From positions 1 to 6,247 of the forward strand of contig SLIW01000402.1 in NCBI GenBank assembly GCA_007135435.1: a stretch of 6,247 bases of DNA. The letters are read 5' to 3'. The stretch comes from Natronomonas sp. GTDB taxonomy: Archaea; Halobacteriota; Halobacteria; Halobacteriales; Haloarculaceae. Within the stretch, counting starts at the first letter, position 1. Each line of letters opens with the position of its first letter. Under the pieces are notes generated by a model that searched no databases, was not told the origin of the DNA, and was given only the letters and a program-made list of their open reading frames with translations. This document shows, piece after piece, positions 1-5,424 of the stretch. Position numbers and translations under genes: made by a program.

Positions 1-188
1 CCCTGGGCGTCGGCCATGAGCGGGAACTGGTCGGACTGCTCGCGGATGACCGGACTGATGGCGGTCGTCTCGACGACGCGGTCCATCTCGTGGCGCGTGT
101 TCGCCAGCGTGTTCTCGATGATATCCAGCGTCGTCGGGTCGATGTCGTGTTCCCGCACGAAGTCGGGGGTGTCCTCCTCGGCGCTCAC
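1..188 (-). CDS. hyuB: Hydantoinase B/oxoprolinase family subunit, N-terminal part (runs off window)
   Basis: Only the first 62 residues are present; the gene continues past base 1. I recognise the start of the HyuB family: a short acidic lead, then D17-P-T-T-L-D-I-I24 and a stretch matching the family pattern 'E.M...V..TA.SP.I.E..D....'. HyuB proteins pair with HyuA as ATP-dependent cytosolic amidohydrolases (N-methylhydantoinase, 5-oxoprolinase, caprolactamase) or as acetone/acetophenone carboxylases. The start is GTG at 188-186. It shares four bases (GTGA) with the hyuA stop codon and has GGTGAT five bases upstream, so it is probably translationally coupled to hyuA. Substrate cannot be inferred. 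Confidence in the family is high from the motif and its position right after hyuA. Confidence 0.86.
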   Translation of the reverse strand, partial: MSAEEDTPDFVREHDIDPTTLDIIENTLANTRHEMDRVVETTAISPVIREQSDQFPLMADAQ

Positions 189-2248
189 GCGGCATCACCC
201 CGCGTTACCTCGATGGCACCGTAGCGGTCGACCGTCGCCGTGTGGTCCGGCTGGATCACGACCGTCGCGTCGTCCTCGGTGACGATCGCCGGCCCCTCCA
301 GAACGTTCCCCGGCTCGAGCCCCTCCCGATCGTAGATCGGCGTCTCGTAGTACCGATCGTCGAAGAACACGTCGTTGGTGTCGGCCTGCGCGGCCGTCGG
401 GTCCTCACCACCCATGGCTCGCTCCTCGAGGTCGACCCCGTCGACGGCCCCTCGGCCGATGACCCGCAGGGTCGCGATCTCCAGCGGTGCGTCGAGCGTG
501 AAGTCGAACTGGCGCTCGTACCGGCGCTCGAAGTCGTCCTTGACCGCCTCGAGGCCGTCCTCGTCGCGCAACGCCGCGGGATCGACCGGGATGGACATCT
601 GGATGTCCTGGCGGTAGTACCGGCAGTCGGCGTAGTAATCGAAGCCCTGGTCCGCCTCGGCGACGCCCTCGGAGGCGAGCCACGCTGCGCCCTCCTCCCG
701 GAGGGCGTCCAGCTTCTCGGCGACGTCCGCACCGTCGACGTCGAGTTCGGTCTCCAGGTACGTCTCCGAGAACTCGTTCTGGACGTCGCTGGTGAGGAAG
801 CCGAACGCGCTGAGCACGCCCGGCGCCGGCGGGACGACGAGGGGGTAGGCCCCGATGAGGTCCGCGAGCCGGTTGGCGTGCATCGGGCCCGCGCCGCCGA
901 ACGCGACCAACCCGAACTCCCGGGGATCGTAGCCGCGCTCGACCGAGACGACACGCAGCGCGCCGTGCATGTTCTCGTTGACGACGTCGACGACCGCCTG
1001 GGCGGCTCGCTCGAGCGAGGAGTCGCGGGCCTCGGCGATCTCCTCCATCGCGGCCTCGGCGGCCGCCCGGTCGAGCTCGAGGGTGCCCCCGAGCTTGACC
1101 GACGGCGGGATCCGGCCCAGGACCACGTTGGCGTCGGTGACCGTCGGCTCGGTGCCACCGAGCCCGTAGCACGCCGGGCCGGGGTCGGCGCCGGCGCTGT
1201 CCGGCCCGACCTGGAGCGACCCGGATAGCTGGACGCGCGCGATGGACCCGCCACCCGCCCCGACCGTGTTGATGTCGACCGCTCGGGACTTGAACTCGTG
1301 GTAGCCGACCTTGGTCCGGTAGGAGGTCTCCGGGGTCCCGTCCTCGACGAGGGAGACGTCCGTCGAGGTCCCACCCATGTCCAGAGTGAGGACGTTCGGG
1401 ATGCCCTTCGTGGAGGCGATGGTTGCGGCGCCGACGACGCCGCCGCTGGGGCCCGACAGGGCGATCTCGACCGGCCGCTCGCTGGCGGCCGAGGCGCTCA
1501 TCAGTCCGCCGTCGGAGCGGACGATGTTCATCTGGCCGGCGAAGCCCCGATCGGCGAGGGTCGACTCCAGGTCCTCCAGGTACGAGATGACCGACGGCCG
1601 CGCGTAGTCGTTGATGACGGTGGTGAGGGTCCGTTCGTACTCGCCGTACTCGGTCACGATCTCCGCGGAGATGGACACCGGCAGGTCGGGGAACTCCTCG
1701 CGGACGACCTCCCGGACGCGGCGCTCCTGGGCCGGGTCGAGGTACGAGTTCACCAGCGCGACGGTCAGTGCCTCGATCCCGTCGTCGTAGAGATCCTGGA
1801 CCGCGCGTCGGACCTCGGCCCCGTCGACCGGCGAGTCGACCTCCCCGTCCGGTGAACGCAGCCGGGCGTCGATTCCCCTGGTATCGACGAGGTCGGCCAG
1901 CGGCTCCGGCTTCTCCATCGCCATCCAGCCGTAGAGCGGTCCAGGCGTCCAGGCCCGCGCCAGGTGCAGGACGTGTTCGTGACCTGCGGTGGTCAGGAGC
2001 CCCACTCTGGCGCCCGTCTCCTCGAGCAACATGTTCGTGACGACCGTGGTCCCGTGGAAGACGAGCTCGAGGTCCGCGACGGTCGTCCCTGCCTCCTCGA
2101 CCGCCGTGACCATCCCCTCGACGACGCCCTCGGAGGGGTTCTCCGGCGTTGACAGCACCTTCGTCACCGTGAGTTCGTTCGTCCCCTCGTCGAAGACGAG
2201 CACGTCGGTGAACGTCCCACCGACGTCGACGCCTAGGTTGTGTGACAC
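185..2248 (-). CDS. hyuA: Hydantoinase A/oxoprolinase family subunit
   Basis: This 687-residue protein has the usual length of a stand-alone HyuA. It belongs to the family of N-methylhydantoinase A, 5-oxoprolinase, caprolactamase and acetone/acetophenone carboxylase subunits, which use ATP to activate a carbonyl. The N-terminal Hydant_A_N domain opens with G6-V-D-V-G-G-T-F-T-D15 (phosphate loop of the actin/ASKHA fold) and has H65-G-T-T-V-V-T-N72. The central Hydantoinase_A domain holds S265-G-P-S-G-G270, the second phosphate motif D290-M-G-G-T-S-T-D297, G330-A-G-G-G-S335 and G348-P-D-S-A-G-A-D-P-G-P358. F450-G-G-A-G-P-M-H457 and a C-terminal G652-P-A-I-V-T-E-D segment complete the family pattern. 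A longer GTG start at 2278 is open, but GTG at 2248 has GGAGGT six bases upstream and begins right at the conserved motif, so I chose it. The stop overlaps hyuB. The substrate is unknown; no visible residue separates hydrolase from carboxylase. Confidence 0.94.
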   Translation of the reverse strand: MSHNLGVDVGGTFTDVLVFDEGTNELTVTKVLSTPENPSEGVVEGMVTAVEEAGTTVADLELVFHGTTVVTNMLLEETGARVGLLTTAGHEHVLHLARAWTPGPLYGWMAMEKPEPLADLVDTRGIDARLRSPDGEVDSPVDGAEVRRAVQDLYDDGIEALTVALVNSYLDPAQERRVREVVREEFPDLPVSISAEIVTEYGEYERTLTTVINDYARPSVISYLEDLESTLADRGFAGQMNIVRSDGGLMSASAASERPVEIALSGPSGGVVGAATIASTKGIPNVLTLDMGGTSTDVSLVEDGTPETSYRTKVGYHEFKSRAVDINTVGAGGGSIARVQLSGSLQVGPDSAGADPGPACYGLGGTEPTVTDANVVLGRIPPSVKLGGTLELDRAAAEAAMEEIAEARDSSLERAAQAVVDVVNENMHGALRVVSVERGYDPREFGLVAFGGAGPMHANRLADLIGAYPLVVPPAPGVLSAFGFLTSDVQNEFSETYLETELDVDGADVAEKLDALREEGAAWLASEGVAEADQGFDYYADCRYYRQDIQMSIPVDPAALRDEDGLEAVKDDFERRYERQFDFTLDAPLEIATLRVIGRGAVDGVDLEERAMGGEDPTAAQADTNDVFFDDRYYETPIYDREGLEPGNVLEGPAIVTEDDATVVIQPDHTATVDRYGAIEVTRGDAA
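194..199 (-). promoter_or_regulatory. Ribosome binding site for hyuB
   Basis: GGTGAT on the minus strand matches the 3' part of the archaeal Shine-Dalgarno sequence GGAGGTGAT and lies five bases before the GTG start at 188. It sits inside the last codons of hyuA and supports the GTG that overlaps the hyuA stop. Confidence 0.6.
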
Positions 2249-2254
2249 GTGTGA

Positions 2255-2260
2255 ACCTCC
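2255..2260 (-). promoter_or_regulatory. Ribosome binding site that decides the hyuA start
   Basis: GGAGGT on the minus strand is a full core Shine-Dalgarno match, with six bases (TCACAC) between it and GTG 2248. It argues against the upstream GTG at 2278, which would add ten non-conserved residues. Confidence 0.75.
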
Positions 2261-2261
2261 A

Positions 2262-2474
2262 TCAGGGACCGTCCGCACAGTCGCTCGGTAAGCGTTGTCC
2301 CTCCCTGCGTAGGGTGTTTAAGTGCCCGAGGGTCCTGGTCTCGATACCGTCGGTGATCGGGGGTGTCGAGCCCGCAAATCCCCGCCGACTCGTGACCGGT
2401 ATCAGTACCTGCGTCGTGTCCGACGTCGACTCCTGCCACGTCGTCAGCAACTCCTCGACGGTGGTTTCGATCAC
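2262..2474 (-). CDS. Possible small ORF between aldolase and hyuA (70 aa, doubtful)
   Basis: A GTG at 2474 opens a 70-codon frame that ends in TGA two bases before the hyuA Shine-Dalgarno. It neatly fills the spacer between the aldolase and hyuA, in the same frame as the aldolase. The first twenty or so codons look coding (high third-position GC, sequence starting M-I-E-T-T-V-E-E-L-L). The second half uses codons atypical of the neighbours (ATA, TTT, ACA, TTA) and runs over the candidate hyuA TATA box. I recognise no family. It may be a real small protein, the decayed front of a lost gene, or chance. Its start lies in the second copy of the tandem repeat. Confidence 0.22.
   Translation of the reverse strand: MIETTVEELLTTWQESTSDTTQVLIPVTSRRGFAGSTPPITDGIETRTLGHLNTLRREGQRLPSDCADGP
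2315..2322 (-). promoter_or_regulatory. Candidate TATA box for hyuA-hyuB, next to a short palindrome
   Basis: The minus strand reads CTTAAACA, an AT-rich island in a GC-rich spacer and a plausible archaeal TATA element. A start site about 25 bases downstream would fall near 2290 and give a leader of about 40 bases containing the hyuA Shine-Dalgarno. Directly downstream is the palindrome CCCT-N4-AGGG (2303-2314), lying between the TATA box and the presumed start site, where an archaeal repressor could act. If real, hyuAB can be transcribed separately from the CoA-transferase/aldolase pair. This is inferred from position and composition only. Confidence 0.4.
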
Positions 2475-2522
2475 GCCGCCTCAGATTCGCTCGACGGTGG
2501 TTTCGTTCACGCCGCCTCAGAT
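2454..2522 (-). repeat. Tandem direct repeat, 33 bp x 2 (36-bp period), at the end of the aldolase gene
   Basis: Bases 2490-2522 and 2454-2486 are identical except for one base (2506 versus 2470). The period is 36 bases, exactly 12 codons, so both copies stay in the aldolase reading frame. Read on the minus strand, each copy carries ATC-TGA-GGC-GGC-GTG followed by codons for N/I-E-T-T-V-E. Copy 1 supplies the real aldolase stop (2519-2517). Copy 2 repeats that stop (2483-2481) and the following GTG. Copy 1 alone encodes a nine-residue frame from GTG 2510 to the second TGA. A recent local duplication by slippage is the simplest explanation. Confidence 0.9.
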
Positions 2523-3602
2523 CTCCTCTGCCAGTTCGAGCGCTCCGGACTCCTCGAGCGGCCCCCGGTCGGCGAGCCCCCGGATGAGCGCCTCCACCAG
2601 TTCGTCGGCCGGATCACGACCCACCCGTTCGAGCAGACGGCGTGCGCCGGTCCGACCGGTCGCCTCGCCGAACAGGAGCGTCCGCGAACCACCGAACCGG
2701 GCGGGATCGAACGGCTCCATGACGCCAGGATCCGAGAGCATGGCGGCGACGTGGATCGCCGATTCGTGGGTCGTGACCTCCGTGCCGAGGACGGCCTTCC
2801 GCGGCGAGACCTCCTCGCCCAGGGCCCCCAGGACGTCCCGGCACGCTGGCACGAGCTCCCGTGGGGCGACGCCGAAGGCGTCGTCGAACTCGAGGGCGCC
2901 GGCGACGACCACCTCCTCGAGGGCGGCGTTACCGGCGCGCTCGCCGAGCGAGGCGACGCTCACGTCGGCCTTCCCGACCCCGACGTCGGCGGCGGCGAGC
3001 GCGTTGGCCGTCGCCACCCCCAGGTCGTCGTGGAAGTGTACGCCGGCCCGCTCGAGGTCGACACCGTCGTCCTCGATGTCCTCCAGGAACGAACGGACCG
3101 ACAGGGGCGTCCTTGCGCCGACCGTGTCCGCGAGGCCGACGTACTCGACGTCCTCGAACCGCTCGAAGGCGTCCACGACGTGCTCGCGGTCGGTCCGGAA
3201 CGCGTCCACGAGCGTGAGGTGTACCGCGGCGCCGCCCTCGCGGGCCAGGTCGACCGCGGCGCGCATGTTCGACAGCATCTCCTCGCGACGTTGGCCGACG
3301 GTGTGCTCGAGCTGGCGCGACGAGAGCGGCCCGAAGACCTCGACGACGTCGGCGTCGGCCGCCAGCGCCGCCTCGACGTCTCCGTCGAGTGCCCGGGCGA
3401 TGGAGACGACGTCGGCCTCACACCGGGTGGCGAGCTCCGCGATCGCCCGTGCATCGTGCTCGCCGGCGACGGCGAATCCCGGCTGGACGTAGGCGACTCC
3501 GAGGCGGTCGAGCGCGAGGCCGGCCTCGACCCGCCGTTCGACGTCGTAGACCCTGCCTGGCATCTGGCCCCCCTCACGGATGGTGACGTCGGTGAGGATC
3601 AT
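2517..3602 (-). CDS. DRE-TIM aldolase, LeuA/homocitrate-synthase type (HMGL-like), catalytic domain only
   Basis: This 361-residue (beta/alpha)8 enzyme belongs to the HMGL-like family, which makes or breaks C-C bonds between acetyl-CoA-like donors and 2-oxo acids using a divalent metal. The strand-1 motif comes almost at once: D5-V-T-I-R9-E10-G-G-Q13, where R9 is the catalytic Arg and E10 the metal-ligand position (Glu as in homocitrate synthases, Asp in LeuA). Further motifs are D133-A-F-R-T-D138, L158-A-D-T-V-G162, the metal-binding H189-F-H191-D-D-L-G, L219-G-E-R-A-G-N225 and T278-H-E-S-A-I-H284. At this length it lacks the C-terminal regulatory domain of LeuA and citramalate synthase. By eye, several usually conserved Glu residues are replaced (G12, Q40, V132), so its reaction may differ from LeuA, homocitrate synthase and HMG-CoA lyase. 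ATG 3602 overlaps the CoA-transferase stop (ATGA), implying coupled translation. The tandem repeat covers its stop codon. Confidence 0.9.
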   Translation of the reverse strand: MILTDVTIREGGQMPGRVYDVERRVEAGLALDRLGVAYVQPGFAVAGEHDARAIAELATRCEADVVSIARALDGDVEAALAADADVVEVFGPLSSRQLEHTVGQRREEMLSNMRAAVDLAREGGAAVHLTLVDAFRTDREHVVDAFERFEDVEYVGLADTVGARTPLSVRSFLEDIEDDGVDLERAGVHFHDDLGVATANALAAADVGVGKADVSVASLGERAGNAALEEVVVAGALEFDDAFGVAPRELVPACRDVLGALGEEVSPRKAVLGTEVTTHESAIHVAAMLSDPGVMEPFDPARFGGSRTLLFGEATGRTGARRLLERVGRDPADELVEALIRGLADRGPLEESGALELAEEI

Positions 3603-4822
3603 CGACGGGTGATGACTCCCTCGTCCGCGAGTTCCTCGAGGCGCTCTTCCGGGATTCCGAGTTCCTCGCGGAGGACCTCGTCGGTGTGCTCCCCGTGACC
3701 CGGCCCGAGGTGTTCGATGTCGCCCGGTGTCCGCGAGAACTTCGGCACGATCCCGTGGGTCCGGGTTGGCCCCACGTCGGGGTCGTCCACCTGCACGACG
3801 TCGCCGCGCGCCAGGTACTGGTCGTCCTGGAAGATGTCGGCGATGTCGTAGACGGGGCCGACGATGCCACCTCCGGACTCGATCGTCTCGATGACCACCC
3901 GCGTCGCTCGCTCGCTCGTCCAGTCCTCGATCTCGGCGTCGAGCAGGTCGGCGTTCTCGACCCGTCGCTCGTTGGTCTCGAACCGGGGGTCCTCGAGCAG
4001 GTCCTCGCGGCCGATGGCGCGGGCGACACGCTCGAAGGTCCGCTGGTTCGACGCAGACAGCGTGACGTGGCCGTCCGCGGTCTCGTAGACGTTCCGCGGC
4101 GCCGCGTTCGGGTGCTGGTTGCCGGTCCGCTCCTTCACCTCGCCCTTCCGATCGTACGTCTCGACGTCGCCGACGAAGAGTCGGAACAACGGTTCGTACA
4201 GCGAGATGTCGATCACCTGGCCCTCGCCACTGCCGCCCCGACCCAGGTCCCGCTCGAAGACGGCGAACATCGTCGCCGCGACGGCGAACTGGGCAGCGGT
4301 CAGGTCCGCGAGGCTGATCGGCGGGAGCAGCGGCTCGCGGTCCGGGAAGCCGTTGGCGTGGGCCCACCCCGAGATGCCCTCTGCGACGGTCCCGAACCCC
4401 GGCTTCTCCGCCTTGGGACCGTCCTGTCCGTACCCCGAGATCCGGACCATGATCACCCCCTCGTTCACCGCGCTGAGGTCCTCGTAGCCCAGCCCCCAGC
4501 GCTCCATCGTCCCGGGTCTGAAGTTCTCGAACACCACGTCGGCGTCCTCGACCAGCTCCAGGGCGACCTCCCGCCCTCCCTCGGAGCCGAGGTCGAGCGT
4601 GATGCACCGCTTGTTCCGGGCGATGGCCTTCCACCACAGCGAGGTCCCGTCCTCGAAGGGCGGCCACTCGCGCAGCGAGTCCCGGTACTCCGGATGCTCG
4701 GCGAACACGACGTCGGCGCCGAAGTCGGCCAGCAGCAGCGTCGCGAATCCGCCGCTTATCATCCCGGAGAAGTCGATCACACGGAGGCCATCGAGTGGTC
4801 CGGCACGCTCGGCGGCGACCAT
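3599..4822 (-). CDS. CaiB/BaiF family (class III) CoA-transferase
   Basis: This 407-residue protein has the normal length for class III CoA-transferases, cytosolic enzymes that move CoA between carboxylic acids (formyl-CoA:oxalate, succinyl-CoA:mesaconate, succinyl-CoA:HMG/glutarate and others). The N-terminus has the family opening G12-L-R-V-I-D-F-S19, then L31-A-D-F-G-A-D-V-V39. N70-K-R-C-I-T-L-D-L78 and N100-F-R-P-G-T-M-E-R-W-G-L-G-Y113 follow, then Y131-G-Q-D-G-P136. L171-A-D173-L-T-A-A carries the expected catalytic Asp. The C-terminal part has L276-E-D-P-R-F281 and H379-T-D-E-V-L-R-E-E-L388. An in-frame TAG lies directly before ATG 4822, so no longer form is possible, and GGTGA is eight bases upstream. 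It is the first gene of the minus-strand group and overlaps the aldolase by four bases, so the aldolase may act on the CoA ester it makes. The acid substrate is not readable from sequence. Confidence 0.94.
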   Translation of the reverse strand: MVAAERAGPLDGLRVIDFSGMISGGFATLLLADFGADVVFAEHPEYRDSLREWPPFEDGTSLWWKAIARNKRCITLDLGSEGGREVALELVEDADVVFENFRPGTMERWGLGYEDLSAVNEGVIMVRISGYGQDGPKAEKPGFGTVAEGISGWAHANGFPDREPLLPPISLADLTAAQFAVAATMFAVFERDLGRGGSGEGQVIDISLYEPLFRLFVGDVETYDRKGEVKERTGNQHPNAAPRNVYETADGHVTLSASNQRTFERVARAIGREDLLEDPRFETNERRVENADLLDAEIEDWTSERATRVVIETIESGGGIVGPVYDIADIFQDDQYLARGDVVQVDDPDVGPTRTHGIVPKFSRTPGDIEHLGPGHGEHTDEVLREELGIPEERLEELADEGVITRR

Positions 4823-4876
4823 CTACCCGTTCACCGTGTCCGGTTCGAGACGTCGACTCGGAGGTGATGCTCCCAT
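4823..4876 (-). other. Upstream mini-ORF in the CoA-transferase leader (17 codons, doubtful)
   Basis: ATG at 4876 opens a 17-residue frame (M-G-A-S-P-P-S-R-R-L...) whose TAG stop abuts the CoA-transferase ATG (TAGATG). The arrangement would suit translational coupling or a leader peptide. No spaced Shine-Dalgarno precedes it and the peptide has no notable residue run, so it may be chance. Confidence 0.12.
4831..4835 (-). promoter_or_regulatory. Ribosome binding site for the CoA-transferase
   Basis: GGTGA on the minus strand lies eight bases before ATG 4822. The same leader carries its exact complement TCACC at 4867-4863, which could pair with it and hide it. The pairing is only five bases, though the intervening CGAG/CTCG (4861-4858 with 4850-4847) could extend a bulged stem. 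Confidence 0.5.
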
Positions 4877-4937
4877 GGATCACGCTCGGACGGAGCCGAC
4901 GAAGTCGGTTCTCCCTCCTTGGGTAGGTCCTTTATGA
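4875..4937 (+). CDS. Possible 20-residue peptide ORF with a full Shine-Dalgarno (doubtful)
   Basis: On the plus strand GGAGGTGAT (4860-4868), a nine-base match to the full archaeal Shine-Dalgarno, sits six bases before ATG 4875. The frame runs 20 codons (M-D-H-A-R-T-E-P-T-K...) to TGA 4935-4937. It is antisense to the CoA-transferase leader and ends within its candidate TATA box. Such a complete, well-spaced site is unlikely by chance alone, but the peptide is short, unrecognised and has no obvious promoter. The same bases read on the minus strand as AUCACCUCC, an anti-Shine-Dalgarno-like element in the CoA-transferase leader, which may be the real reason for the match. Confidence 0.2.
   Translation: MDHARTEPTKSVLPPWVGPL
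4929..4936 (-). promoter_or_regulatory. Candidate TATA box for the CoA-transferase/aldolase genes
   Basis: The minus strand reads CATAAAGG, an isolated AT-rich element in GC-rich DNA and a reasonable haloarchaeal TATA box. A start site about 25 bases downstream would fall near 4905, leaving a leader of roughly 80 bases before ATG 4822. A short hairpin (CCGAC-TTC-GTCGG on the minus strand, 4908-4896) would lie at the very start of that transcript. Confidence 0.45.
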
Positions 4938-5424
4938 GGTCAGGGCGAACGTCAACGCCCGAACGACGGCTACGTCGACCACGTCGTCCGAGTCGACCGC
5001 GTCGAACGCTTCTCCCTCGTCGGCCTCGTCGGCGGCGTCGGCCCGACGCGTCGTCAGGTCGTCGGTCCGATCGCGTCCGTCCTGTAGGCGACCCTGGCCA
5101 GTTCCAGTAGCTGAGACGGACCGGACGACACTCGGCTTGTGCGTCCCCCTCCTCGTGGAACGGCGACGGAACCGGACCGGGTCGTCCTCCAGGTCCCAGG
5201 CATCGGTCGTGCCGAGAAGGCTTCTGACAACGACCTCTCCGTGGGTCGGCTCCGACGGACCCCCACGCCTGGAGTGCGGTGCTGCACACCAACCTGGCAC
5301 ACGGGCCGATGCCCCGACGCGAACGGCGGCGTCACGGTGGTGCACAAGGATAGCCGTTCCCGGGAGCCACGATTCGATCCTCGCCCGGCCAAACGCTCAA
5401 GCGGCGGTCGGTCCAACCCCTGGT
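4938..5424. other. Divergent intergenic region without a recognisable gene
   Basis: This is about 490 bases between the CoA-transferase promoter and the SDR start. Open frames exist on both strands, but most read as Arg/Ser/Pro-rich sequence unlike haloarchaeal protein. The best candidate is a minus-strand frame from ATG 5345 to TAA 4932 (137 codons). Its last 45 or so residues are strongly acidic with good third-position GC (D-E-A-D-E-G-E-A-F-D-A-V-D-S-D-D), while its first third is not protein-like. This could be a decayed gene or simply the repetitive CGTCG composition at 4970-5080. No helix-turn-helix regulator, RNA gene or mobile element was seen. I found no convincing TATA box for the SDR. 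Confidence 0.5.

Noticed and set aside
242..1228. 328-codon plus-strand frame opposite hyuA
   Set aside because: The product is a Val/Arg/Asp-rich mirror translation without motifs; hyuA on the other strand is certain.
2249..2278. Longer hyuA start at GTG 2278
   Set aside because: It would place the strong GGAGGT inside the coding sequence and add ten non-family residues.
2454..2522. CRISPR-like direct repeats
   Set aside because: Only two copies, separated by three bases with no spacer, in frame with a gene end and lacking cas genes.
2242..3698. Two long plus-strand open frames (416 and 458 codons) across the aldolase
   Set aside because: Their products are Ser/Arg-rich or contain poorly ordered mixed composition with no family motif, while the minus-strand aldolase shows every expected motif. 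Long antisense frames are common in GC-rich genes.
3686..4867. 393-codon plus-strand frame opposite the CoA-transferase
   Set aside because: Mirror frame of a well-supported gene; no recognisable domain.
2517..4883. A 788-codon minus-strand frame suggesting an aldolase fused to a long N-terminal domain
   Set aside because: The first 427 codons are an Arg/Gly-rich out-of-frame reading of the CoA-transferase. The aldolase begins at ATG 3602, immediately before its conserved strand-1 motif.
5137..5424. 96-codon N-terminal extension of the SDR
   Set aside because: The extension is basic and Ser/Pro-rich, unlike haloarchaeal proteins, and classical SDRs start a few residues before the cofactor loop, as ATG 5425 does.
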